A stretch of 64,000 bases of DNA from Amorphus coralli DSM 19760. GTDB lineage: Bacteria; Pseudomonadota; Alphaproteobacteria; Rhizobiales; Amorphaceae. Under the pieces are notes generated by a model. The model saw only the letters and a list, made by a program, of their open reading frames with translations. It was not told where the DNA came from and did not search any database. Shown here one piece after another: positions 27,939-35,857 of this stretch (its first letter is position 1; every line of letters begins with the position of its first letter). A program made the translations under genes and the position numbers. The stretch spans positions 124,001-188,000 of the forward strand of contig NZ_KB894574.1 of NCBI RefSeq assembly GCF_000374525.1. Direction: 5' to 3'.

Positions 27939-28655
27939 TCAGGCAAACAGCCGGTCCGGACCGACGGCGTAGACCTGATCGCGGCCCAGAAGGAAGGCGC
28001 GTACGTCCGACCGGCGCGGCCACAGGCCGTGAAAGGCCGAATGCCGAATATCCAGCCCGCCGGTGTAAGCGCCGAAGGCCGGCATCACCGCCCGCATTCC
28101 GCATCCCACGAAGCAGCGGCAACGGACCGATTTGCCCCGCCCTGACACCCGCGCCACAGGGTGAAGATGACCGGCCACCTCGGGTACCGTGACGGGCCCT
28201 AAGGAGGGTTCGTGCCGGAAGCAGACCCCGCCGATAACGATCTCAGGCACCACGCGGCCACCCCAGTCGGTCGGCGGCTCCGGGTCGTGGTTGCCCGTCA
28301 CCCAGACGAAGTCCGCCCGCCCTGCCAGGGTGCGCACGACCCGGCCGGAGGCCTCCGAGAGCCGTTCGCCGGCGGTGCGGTCGTGAAAGGAATCGCCCAG
28401 TGCCACGATACGCTTCGGCGAAAAGCGCGCCACCACGTCGGCAAGTCGCGCCAGCGTGGCTTGGCTGTCATAGGGCGGAAGGAAGGTCCGCCGGCGGGCG
28501 AACGAGCTCCCCTTCTCCAGATGCAGATCGGCCGCAACCAGCGTCTCGTGCTCTTCCCAGTAGAGGGCGCCCGACGGGTCGAGGATCGCGGACATGCCGC
28601 CGATCTCGACCGCCCTGTATGTGCGCACCGGTGCGGAGATCGGATGGGCATTCAT
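27939..28655 (-). CDS. pdeM: ligase-associated DNA damage response endonuclease PdeM
   Basis: Protein of 238 aa of the calcineurin-like metallophosphatase fold. The metal-binding motifs are in order: AADLHLEKG (about 42-50), ALGDSFHDR, VTGNHDPEP and EVAGHLHPVA. PdeM is part of a four-gene bacterial module (helicase, exonuclease, ATP-dependent DNA ligase, PdeM) linked to DNA damage repair. Its ATG overlaps the stop of the helicase gene (ATGA). The ligase and exonuclease partners are not in this window. Confidence 0.92.
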   Translation of the reverse strand: MNAHPISAPVRTYRAVEIGGMSAILDPSGALYWEEHETLVAADLHLEKGSSFARRRTFLPPYDSQATLARLADVVARFSPKRIVALGDSFHDRTAGERLSEASGRVVRTLAGRADFVWVTGNHDPEPPTDWGGRVVPEIVIGGVCFRHEPSLGPVTVPEVAGHLHPVARVSGRGKSVRCRCFVGCGMRAVMPAFGAYTGGLDIRHSAFHGLWPRRSDVRAFLLGRDQVYAVGPDRLFA

Positions 28656-31177
28656 CGCATCGCCTCCTCGATCAGCGCCTCACCGGCATCGGCCAGAATG
28701 GATTCGTCAGCCTCTCCACCCACCGATTCCTTGCCGATGTCGAGAAGGATGGGCACCGCCAGCGGCGACACCCGTTCGAGCCGCTTATGGACGATTCGGC
28801 CCCGGATGCGCGACAGCATCTCGCCCAGCCGATGGATGTCGAGAAGCCCAGCCGCCGCATCGTCCCAGGTCGCCCGCATCAGGAGATGGTCTGGCTCGTG
28901 CTCGCGCAGAACGTCGTAGATCAGGTCGGTGGAGACGGTGACCTGCCGGCCCGTCTTCTCCTTGCCCGGGTGGCGGCGCTCGATCAGGTGCGAGACAACG
29001 GCGCAGGCGCGGAAGGTCCGCTTCAGGAGATAGCTTTCCGCCAGCCAGGCATCGAGGTCGTCGCCCAGAAGATCCTCCTCGAACAGCGCATCCACCGGCA
29101 GGCGGCCACCGGAGAACAGCGCCCCCATGTCCTCCAGCGCCCAGATGCCGAGCGCATAGTCGGAGGCGACGAAGCCCATCGGCTTGGCGCCGAACCGCTC
29201 CAGCCGGCGGGTCAGAAGCATGCCCAGGGTCTGGTGGGCGAGCCGGCCCTCGAACGGGTAGGCCACCATGTAGTGCCGGTTGGCGCGCGGGAAGGTCTCC
29301 ACCAGGAGCTCGCCGCGGGTGGGCAGCACCGAGCGCAGCCGCTGGACACTCAGCCACTCGCGCACCTGGTCGGGCAGTCGCTCCCAGCTCGCCTCGTCGG
29401 CGAGAAGGCCGCGCACCCCGTCTGCGAGGTAGGTGGAGAGCGGGAACTTGCCGCCCGCGTAGACCGGGATTTTCGGGGTGTCGTCCCGCGCCTTGGTGAC
29501 CAGCACCTCCTGCTCGCGCATCGCCTCGAAGCGCAGCACCTGGCCGGAGAACATGAAGGAGTCCCCCGGCGACATGGTCTCGATGAAATATTCCTCGATC
29601 TCGCCGAGCACCCGGCCGCGACCGGACAGGAGCCCCGCCTTGCCGCGCCCGACGAGCCGGATCTTGACCAGCGGCGCCTCGACGATGGTGCCGACATTCA
29701 TGCGGTAGCGCTGGCCGACGCTCGGGTGCGCCAGCCGCCAGCGCCCGTCCGGCATCTGCCTGATCTTGGCGAAACGCTCGTAGGCCCTGAGCGCGTAGCC
29801 GCCGGTCGCCACGAAGCCGATCACCTTGTCGAAGGTCGCGCGGTCGACGGCGCGGTAGGGGAAGGCGGTGGTCACCTCGCGGTGCAGCTCGTCTGCATCG
29901 AAGGGGGCTGCGCAGGCCGCGCCGAGCACGTGCTGGGCGAGCACGTCGAGCGCCCCATCACGGATCGGCGGCGTGTCCTGGGCGCCGATATAGTTGGCGT
30001 CCAGCGCCGCCCGGCATTCCAGCACCTCGAACCGGTTGGCCGGCACCAGGATCGCCTGGGAGGGCTCGTCGAAGCGGTGGTTGGCGCGGCCGATGCGCTG
30101 GGCGAGCCGGCTCGCCCCCTTCGGCGCGCCGACATGGATCACGAGATCCACGTCGCCCCAGTCGATGCCGAGATCGAGGGTCGAGGTGCAGACCACCGCG
30201 CGCAGCCGGTTTTCCGCCATCGCGGCTTCCACCTTGCGGCGCTGGGTGCGGTCCAGCGAGCCGTGGTGAAGGGCGATCGGCAGCGTGTCCTCGTTGATGC
30301 GCCACAGCTCGTGGAAGAGCATTTCCGCCTGGCTTCGCGTGTTGACGAAGACCAGCGTCGTGCCGTGCGCCTTGATCGCCTCGTAGACCGCTGGCAGCGC
30401 CCAGCGCGCCGAATGGCCGGCCCACGGAATGCGGTCCTCCGCCGTGATGATGCGGATGTCGGGACGCGCCCCGCCCGCGACCTGCACCACTTCGGAGAGA
30501 CGCGGTTCGCCGGGATCCTCCTGCGGCACCAGCCAGGCGCGCAGGCCATTCGGATCCGCAACCGTTGCCGACAGGCCGACTGTCCTGAGGGCCGGCGCGT
30601 GGCGACGCAGTCCGGCAAGTCCCAGCGCCAGCAGGTCGCCGCGTTTGGAGGTCACCAGCGCATGCAGCTCGTCGAAGATCACCACCTTCAGCTCGGAGAA
30701 GAAGCGCTCCGCCTGCCGGTCGGCGAGCAACAGCGCCACCTGCTCCGGCGTGGTCAGCAGGATGTCCGGCGGCACCCGCTTCTGGCGCTGACGGCGGTTG
30801 ACCGGCGTGTCGCCGGTCCGGGTCTCCACGCTCACCGGAAGCCCCATCTCCGCGACAGGCGCCTCCAGGTTGCGGGCGATGTCGACGGCCAGCGCCTTCA
30901 GCGGCGAGATGTAGAGGGTGTGCGGCCCCTCGCGGGAAAGCGCGTTGCGCCGCTTCTTCTCGGCGGCGAGGTCGATCAGGCTCGGCAGGAAGCCGGCCAG
31001 CGTCTTGCCGGCGCCGGTAGGGGCAATCAGAAGCGCCGAGCGGCCGGAGCGCGCATGGGCGAGCAGGTCGAGCTGGTGCGGCCTCGGCGTCCACCCGCGC
31101 GACAGGAACCACCCGGCGAACGGCTCCGGCAGCAGCGCGGCATCGTCACGGGTCGGCTCGGACGTCGGCGCGATCAT
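28652..31177 (-). CDS. ligase-associated DNA damage response DEXH-box helicase (Lhr-like)
   Basis: Protein of 841 aa. APTGAGKT (52-59) is Walker A, VIFDELHAL the DEXH-type motif II, GLSATVADP motif III, and TSTLDLGIDWG with RIGRANHR motifs V and VI. A long C-terminal DEAD/H-associated region with LLGDDLDAWL follows. The family unwinds nucleic acid 3' to 5' and is always found with PdeM. It starts the minus-strand operon, and its promoter must lie in the 31.2-31.4 kb gap. A long open frame on the opposite strand is a codon-bias shadow. Confidence 0.92.
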   Translation of the reverse strand: MIAPTSEPTRDDAALLPEPFAGWFLSRGWTPRPHQLDLLAHARSGRSALLIAPTGAGKTLAGFLPSLIDLAAEKKRRNALSREGPHTLYISPLKALAVDIARNLEAPVAEMGLPVSVETRTGDTPVNRRQRQKRVPPDILLTTPEQVALLLADRQAERFFSELKVVIFDELHALVTSKRGDLLALGLAGLRRHAPALRTVGLSATVADPNGLRAWLVPQEDPGEPRLSEVVQVAGGARPDIRIITAEDRIPWAGHSARWALPAVYEAIKAHGTTLVFVNTRSQAEMLFHELWRINEDTLPIALHHGSLDRTQRRKVEAAMAENRLRAVVCTSTLDLGIDWGDVDLVIHVGAPKGASRLAQRIGRANHRFDEPSQAILVPANRFEVLECRAALDANYIGAQDTPPIRDGALDVLAQHVLGAACAAPFDADELHREVTTAFPYRAVDRATFDKVIGFVATGGYALRAYERFAKIRQMPDGRWRLAHPSVGQRYRMNVGTIVEAPLVKIRLVGRGKAGLLSGRGRVLGEIEEYFIETMSPGDSFMFSGQVLRFEAMREQEVLVTKARDDTPKIPVYAGGKFPLSTYLADGVRGLLADEASWERLPDQVREWLSVQRLRSVLPTRGELLVETFPRANRHYMVAYPFEGRLAHQTLGMLLTRRLERFGAKPMGFVASDYALGIWALEDMGALFSGGRLPVDALFEEDLLGDDLDAWLAESYLLKRTFRACAVVSHLIERRHPGKEKTGRQVTVSTDLIYDVLREHEPDHLLMRATWDDAAAGLLDIHRLGEMLSRIRGRIVHKRLERVSPLAVPILLDIGKESVGGEADESILADAGEALIEEAMR

Positions 31178-31369
31178 GGGCGATCAGCGGCACGGATGGA
31201 ACGAAAAGGAAACATCGACCCATTCCAACTCGGCTTTGATGCAGAGTGCAAGGGGACAGACCGCGATACAGTTAGGAGAGGCGGCATCAAGCCTCCCCGA
31301 TACGCAAAAGGCTTCGAGCCAAGAGGAAATCGCTCTAAGGTTGCCAACCGGCGGACGAGACGGCTTCTT

Positions 31370-31774
31370 ATGGCAATCAATTTTCATCCCCATGCCGGCA
31401 CCGTTCTGGTTTGCGATTTCGCAGGGTATGTCGAACCCGAGATCTGCAAGATCCGACCTGTCGTTATCATTTCTCCACGGCTCGCTTTTCGTGCCGGGCT
31501 TGTGACCGTCGTCCCCATAAGTCTCACTGCACCCAGACACACCGAGCCCTACGTTGTGAGACTGTCCAAAAATTATCACCCGACCGAAGACGACGATTTA
31601 CCCTGCTGGGCGAAGTGCGATCTGATCGCGAACGTCAGACTGGGTCGTCTGAACGGGTTTAAGGTCGGCAGGCGGAAATGGGAAACGCCGCGAATGACCC
31701 CGGAAGATCTCGCTGCTGTCCGTGAAGGCGTTCTTTACGGCCTTGGATTGCAGCACTTGCTTAGAGTGACATGA
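31370..31774 (+). CDS. PemK/MazF-superfamily protein, YifN-like
   Basis: About 134 aa. FHPHAGTVLVCDFAG, then EICKIRPVVIISPR and LVTVVPISLT, are the strands of the PemK/MazF fold. The combination resembles the YifN branch (COG3692). Classical MazF proteins cleave mRNA as toxins, but YifN function is unproven. No antitoxin gene is adjacent. The frame is open upstream to an ATG at 31196, which would add 58 basic residues. I prefer 31370 because the core fold starts there. The gene is lower in G+C than its neighbours, suggesting horizontal transfer, and a strong terminator follows. Confidence 0.75.
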   Translation: MAINFHPHAGTVLVCDFAGYVEPEICKIRPVVIISPRLAFRAGLVTVVPISLTAPRHTEPYVVRLSKNYHPTEDDDLPCWAKCDLIANVRLGRLNGFKVGRRKWETPRMTPEDLAAVREGVLYGLGLQHLLRVT

Positions 31775-31888
31775 AAGCGCATATGTAGTGCCGTATCCCG
31801 TCTATCGGGCTTTAAGACCCAGCTTGCTGGGCAGGCTGCCCATCGAACGATGACAAGTTCCGGGCGGTCTTGAATTCGAGTTCGTCCC

Positions 31889-31912
31889 AAAACCCCGCTT
31901 CGGCGGGGTTTT
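31889..31912. terminator. bidirectional rho-independent terminator with UUCG tetraloop
   Basis: AAAACCCCGC (31889-31898), loop TTCG, GCGGGGTTTT (31903-31912): a perfect 10-bp stem with A/T runs at both ends. It separates the convergent PemK-like gene and ABC1 kinase gene and can stop transcription from both sides. Confidence 0.93.
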
Positions 31913-31939
31913 GTGCTTTCTGGCCTCTCTGCGGAGCCC

Positions 31940-33331
31940 TCAAGCCGCGCGGTGCCACTCCGGCTCCGGCAGGCCCGCCTCGGCGAGTGCCGCCTTCTGG
32001 CGCCCGGCGATGCCAGCCTCGTCGACGCCGTCGATGGCCGACTGGAAGAGCTCGTAGAAGTTCAGCTTGGCATCGAGATGCAGGAACACCGCACCGAGCC
32101 CGATGGCCGCCCGGTCCATGAACACGAACTCGCGCGGCACCGTCACCGGCCCCTTCTCCTTCAGCGCCTGGTGCACCGAGAAGGCCTCGCGGCGGCCGTA
32201 GTCGCCGGGCTTGGTGCCGTCGGCGATGGTGCGCACCCGGTCGTCCAGGAGCGGGCCGTAGATGAAGCGCGCCCAGATGTTCAGGACGTCGATCAAATCG
32301 TTGGAGAGTCCCTTGAAGCCCCAGCGCTCGTAGGCCGACACGATCCGGTCGCGGTCGTCGTCGGCGAGCCCCTGGTAGAGATCCAGCACGCCCTGGATGA
32401 AGCCCGGCGGGAAGATCCGGATGCACCCATAGTCGAGCAGGTTGATACCGCCGGGCCGCCCGTCCTGCTCGTGGACGGTGTAGTTGCCGAGATGCGGGTC
32501 GCCGTGAATGACGCCGACGCGGGCGAACGGCCGCCACCAGGCCCGGAACATGGTCTCGGCAAGCCGGTTGCGGTCCTCCAGCGGATGATCGCGGAAATCC
32601 AGCAGTCGGCGGCCGTCCAGCCAGGTGAGCGTCAACAGGCGGCGCGTTGACAAGTCGGAATGCACCTCGGGCACCACGATGCCAGGCTCCTGCGAGAGCA
32701 CCGAGCGGTAGAGCCGGGCGTGCCGCGCCTCGCGGGTGTAGTCGAGTTCCTCGCGCAGCCGCTCCCCGATCTCCTGGGCGATCTGGCTCGTGTCCAGCGC
32801 CGGGCTCATCCGGCGATGGATGGAGAAGATCCAGGAGAGCTGCTTCAAGTCCGCCTCCACGGCGGAGTCCATGTCCGGATACTGAAGCTTGCAGGCAAGC
32901 TGCCTGCCGTCGTGGCCGACCGCCCGGTGAACCTGGCCGAGCGAGGCCGCGGCAGCGGGCTGATGCTCGAACGAGGCGAACTTCTGCTGCCAACCCGCCC
33001 CCAGTTCGGCCGCCATGCGCCGCTTGACGAAGGCCCAGCCCATCGGCGGCGCATCGGACTGGAGCGTCGCCAGCTCGGCGGCATATTCCGGCGGGAGGGC
33101 GTCGGGGATGGTGGAGAGAAGCTGGGCCACCTTCATCAGGGGACCCTTCAGGTTGCCGAGGGCAGCGGCCAGTTCCCCGGCATGCTCGTCACGCTGCAGC
33201 TCCCGTCCGAAGAAGCGGGCCCCGATCATCTTGGCCGCGACACCGGACATGCCGGTGCCGACCCGGGCATAGCGGGCGGCCCGGCCGGAAAACCGGTTTC
33301 GCTCGCTGTCCGATCCCCGATCAGTCGCCAT
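31940..33331 (-). CDS. ABC1/AarF (UbiB-like) atypical kinase
   Basis: Protein of 463 aa. LKGPLMKVAQLLSTIPDALPPEYAAELATLQ near residues 60-95 is the family-specific region replacing the P-loop (normally KxGQ, here KVAQ). AAASLGQVHRA carries the Ala-rich nucleotide loop, LACKLQYPD the ATP lysine, VIHGDPHLGNYTV the catalytic HGD(x)HxGN loop, and LLDYGCIR replaces DFG. ABC1 proteins act in ubiquinone biosynthesis or lipid metabolism. There is no C-terminal membrane anchor as in UbiB. The gene is monocistronic and bounded by the terminator downstream. Confidence 0.9.
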   Translation of the reverse strand: MATDRGSDSERNRFSGRAARYARVGTGMSGVAAKMIGARFFGRELQRDEHAGELAAALGNLKGPLMKVAQLLSTIPDALPPEYAAELATLQSDAPPMGWAFVKRRMAAELGAGWQQKFASFEHQPAAAASLGQVHRAVGHDGRQLACKLQYPDMDSAVEADLKQLSWIFSIHRRMSPALDTSQIAQEIGERLREELDYTREARHARLYRSVLSQEPGIVVPEVHSDLSTRRLLTLTWLDGRRLLDFRDHPLEDRNRLAETMFRAWWRPFARVGVIHGDPHLGNYTVHEQDGRPGGINLLDYGCIRIFPPGFIQGVLDLYQGLADDDRDRIVSAYERWGFKGLSNDLIDVLNIWARFIYGPLLDDRVRTIADGTKPGDYGRREAFSVHQALKEKGPVTVPREFVFMDRAAIGLGAVFLHLDAKLNFYELFQSAIDGVDEAGIAGRQKAALAEAGLPEPEWHRAA

Positions 33332-33433
33332 GCTGGTCAGCCTTTCATGCAGAGTGAAGCCGACTATCTAGCCCGTCCGGACGGAAAGGCCAGAGCGACA
33401 CGAACGCGCGTGAGCGACAATATCCGGTCCCGA

Positions 33434-33588
33434 AAATCCCGGACGGAAAACCGCATTCGCCCTTTCCTGGGATTTCGCGCCTTCACGCAAATCCCGGACG
33501 GAAAACCGCAAGAGCACTTTTCCTGGGATTTCGCGCCTTTACGCAAATCCCGGACGGAAAACCGCAAGAGCACTTTTCCTGGGATTTG
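33434..33588. repeat. tandem array of three hairpin-forming 55/56-bp repeats
   Basis: Units start at 33434, 33489 and 33545 (periods 55 and 56), the third ending at 33588. Each runs AAATCCC, GGAAAA, a short spacer, TTTTCC (CTTTCC in the first), GGGATTT, so it is an inverted repeat with an inner and an outer stem. Copies 2 and 3 are almost identical. The array begins immediately after the stop of the 53-aa gene and lies upstream of the ABC1 kinase start. A 69-codon minus-strand open frame across it has a periodic sequence and is probably not a gene. Confidence 0.9.
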
Positions 33589-33750
33589 CTAGCGCCGCAT
33601 CATCCACAGGCCGCCGATCAGGATGGCGAGGACCGCCAGGAAGATCAGCAGCACGACCATGGCGGCGGCGCCGAGGATCGCCCCGAGGGTCTTCCAGAAG
33701 CCAAGCGTGGCGATCAGGATGATCAGGATCAGAAAGAATACAAACGGCAT
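33589..33750 (-). CDS. small (53-aa) two-helix membrane protein
   Basis: ATG at 33750, stop TAG at 33589, 53 residues. It begins MPFVFFLILIILIATLGF and consists of two hydrophobic helices (about 3-17 and 24-49) with a Lys-Thr turn at 20-21 and an Arg-Arg C-terminus. GAGGAGGG stands 6 bases before the ATG, among the strongest ribosome-binding sites in the window. It starts 44 bases after the pepF stop on the same strand, so it should be co-transcribed with pepF. I recognise no family. The function is unknown, and a small regulatory or quality-control membrane peptide is possible. Confidence 0.75.
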   Translation of the reverse strand: MPFVFFLILIILIATLGFWKTLGAILGAAAMVVLLIFLAVLAILIGGLWMMRR

Positions 33751-33794
33751 GTCAGCCCTCCTCTCGGGGCGCCGCGCGGCCAGCTGCCGGTCGG

Positions 33795-35636
33795 TCAGGC
33801 CCCCTCCGCCTCCAGTTCGTCGATCATGCGCTCGATGACGCCCAGACCCTTCTGCCAGAAGGCCGGGTCCCGCGCATCAAGGCCGAACGGCGCCAGGAGT
33901 TCCGAGTGATGCTTCGTGCCACCGGCGCGCAGCATGTCGAAATAGCGATCCTGGAACCCCGTCTCCGCCTTCTCATAGACCGCGTAGAGCGAATTCACGA
34001 GACAGTCGCCGAAGGCGTAGGCGTAGACGTAGAACGGCGAGTGGATGAAGTGGGGCACGTAGCACCAGTAGGTCTCGTAGCCCTCGCCGAGGTTGATGGC
34101 CGGGCCGAGGCTCTCGCGCTGCACGTCCAGCCAGATCTCGCCGATGCGCTCGGAGGTCAGCTCGCCCTCGCGCCGCTCCAGGTGGATGCGCCGCTCGAAG
34201 GTGTAGAAGGCGATCTGCCGGACCACCGTGTTCAGCATGTCCTCCACCTTGGAGGCGAGCATGGTGCGGCGCTGCTCCGGCGTCTCCGCCGTGGCCAACA
34301 GGCTCTGGAAGGTGAGCATCTCGCCGAACACGCTGGCGGTCTCTGCCAGCGTCAGCGGCGTCGGCGCCATCAGCGAGCCGTTCGGCGCGGCCAGGAGCTG
34401 GTGCACGCCGTGGCCGAGCTCGTGGGCGAGCGTCATCACGTCCCGGGTTCGGCCCTGGTAGTTGAGCAGCACGTAGGGGTGGACGCTCGGGATGGTCGGA
34501 TGCGCGAAGGCGCCCGGCGCCTTGCCCGGACGCGGCGGCGCATCGATCCAGCCGTTCTCGAAGAAGCGTTCGGCGAGCGCCGCCATGTCGGGCGAGAACC
34601 GGCCGTAGGCCGCCAGCACCTTTTCCCGCGCCTCGTCCCACGGGATGATCCGGTCGTCGGAATCCGGCAGCGGCGCGTTGCGGTCCCAGAACTCCAGCTT
34701 GTCCTGGCCCAGCCAGCGCGCCTTCATCGCGTAGTAGCGGTGCGACAGCTTCGGATAGGCCTCGTGCACGGCCTCCACCAGCGCGTCGACCACCTCGCGC
34801 TCGACCCGGTTGGCGAGATGGCGGGAGTCGGCCACGTCCTCGAAGCCGCGCCAGGTGTCGCTGATTTCCTTGTCCTTGGCGAGGGTGTTGGTGATCAGCG
34901 TGAAGGTGCGGATGTTCTGCCCGAAGACGGACGCGAGGGCTTCCGCCGCCTGCCGGCGGACCGACCCCGAGGGATCCTGCAGCTTGTTCAGCGCCTCCTC
35001 GAGGGTGAGCTTCTCCTCGCCGATGGTGACGGTCATCGCCGCCATGGTCTCGTCGAACAGCCGGTTGAAGGCGCCGCGCGAGGTGACCGACTTCTCGTGG
35101 AACAACCGCTCCAGCTTGTCGTCGAGCTGGTAGGGGCGCTCCTTGCGGACGTCCTCGATCCAGGGCCGGTAGTGGGCAAGCGCGGGATCCTGAAGCGCAG
35201 CCTCCATCACCGCGTCGTCGATGTGGTTCAGCTCCAGCGTGAAGAACAGGAGATGCACCGTCGCGGCGGTGAGCCTGTCCTGCACGTCGCCATAGAACTT
35301 GGAGCGCTTCGCATCGGTGGTGTCGCCGGCATAGACGAGACCCGCGTACGACACGAGCCGCCCGAGCTTCTCGTCGATCGCCTCATAGGAGGAGATCACC
35401 GCGGCCAGAGCCGCACCGCCATTGGATCCTTCGGCGAGTTCGCCGAGCCGTCCCTTGTAAGCTTCCTCGAACGCCGCGCATTCCGACAGGGCCGCGGCGA
35501 GGTCTTCGGTGACCTCGGCGGAATCCATCGCCGGGTAGAGATCCGACAGGTCCCATTCCGGGAGCCCCTTGGCGCCGGCGAGTGGCGTCGCGGCGGCATC
35601 GGCGTTGCGGACCAGGCGGGAAGAGAAGCTCGTCAT
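33795..35636 (-). CDS. pepF: M3 family oligoendopeptidase F
   Basis: Protein of 613 aa, the normal PepF length. The zinc motif HELGHGVHQ lies at about 404-412 with further family blocks (FAHPTIPSVHPYVLLNYQG before it, ETASVFGEML after it, ETYWCYVPHFIHSPFYVYAYAFG near the end). It degrades oligopeptides of roughly 7-17 residues in the cytoplasm. It is the first gene of a short operon with the 53-aa membrane protein and is divergent from the L,D-transpeptidase gene across a 221-base gap. Confidence 0.95.
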   Translation of the reverse strand: MTSFSSRLVRNADAAATPLAGAKGLPEWDLSDLYPAMDSAEVTEDLAAALSECAAFEEAYKGRLGELAEGSNGGAALAAVISSYEAIDEKLGRLVSYAGLVYAGDTTDAKRSKFYGDVQDRLTAATVHLLFFTLELNHIDDAVMEAALQDPALAHYRPWIEDVRKERPYQLDDKLERLFHEKSVTSRGAFNRLFDETMAAMTVTIGEEKLTLEEALNKLQDPSGSVRRQAAEALASVFGQNIRTFTLITNTLAKDKEISDTWRGFEDVADSRHLANRVEREVVDALVEAVHEAYPKLSHRYYAMKARWLGQDKLEFWDRNAPLPDSDDRIIPWDEAREKVLAAYGRFSPDMAALAERFFENGWIDAPPRPGKAPGAFAHPTIPSVHPYVLLNYQGRTRDVMTLAHELGHGVHQLLAAPNGSLMAPTPLTLAETASVFGEMLTFQSLLATAETPEQRRTMLASKVEDMLNTVVRQIAFYTFERRIHLERREGELTSERIGEIWLDVQRESLGPAINLGEGYETYWCYVPHFIHSPFYVYAYAFGDCLVNSLYAVYEKAETGFQDRYFDMLRAGGTKHHSELLAPFGLDARDPAFWQKGLGVIERMIDELEAEGA

Positions 35637-35857
35637 CCGGACAATCCTGCTGAAAGGGAGCGCATCGTCAGGCCGGCAGCCTGGGCGCTCAGCGGTTTCT
35701 CGCGTGGAATGCGTCAGGCATAGCGTGGCCGAAGAGCCACATCCTGAAGCCGATCGGAACCGCCGCCCGGACCGGGCGACGGGTATTTGGTTGCTAGTTG
35801 TTCACTCCTTACCCCTAATTCAATGTTCGAATCGACGGGCTCGGGAGGAGCAGGCTG

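Noticed and set aside
28400-31195. Very long plus-strand open frame opposite the helicase and pdeM genes
   Set aside because: It mirrors the codon pattern of the minus-strand genes, has no domain, and its upstream part has no ribosome-binding site. Only its 3' end (from 31370) is a real gene.
31196-31369. 58-codon N-terminal extension of the PemK-like gene
   Set aside because: It lacks a ribosome-binding site and a recognisable fold. Kept only as an alternative in the gene entry.
33364-33573. 69-codon minus-strand open frame in the hairpin repeat array
   Set aside because: Its protein simply repeats with the DNA repeat period and lacks a ribosome-binding site.
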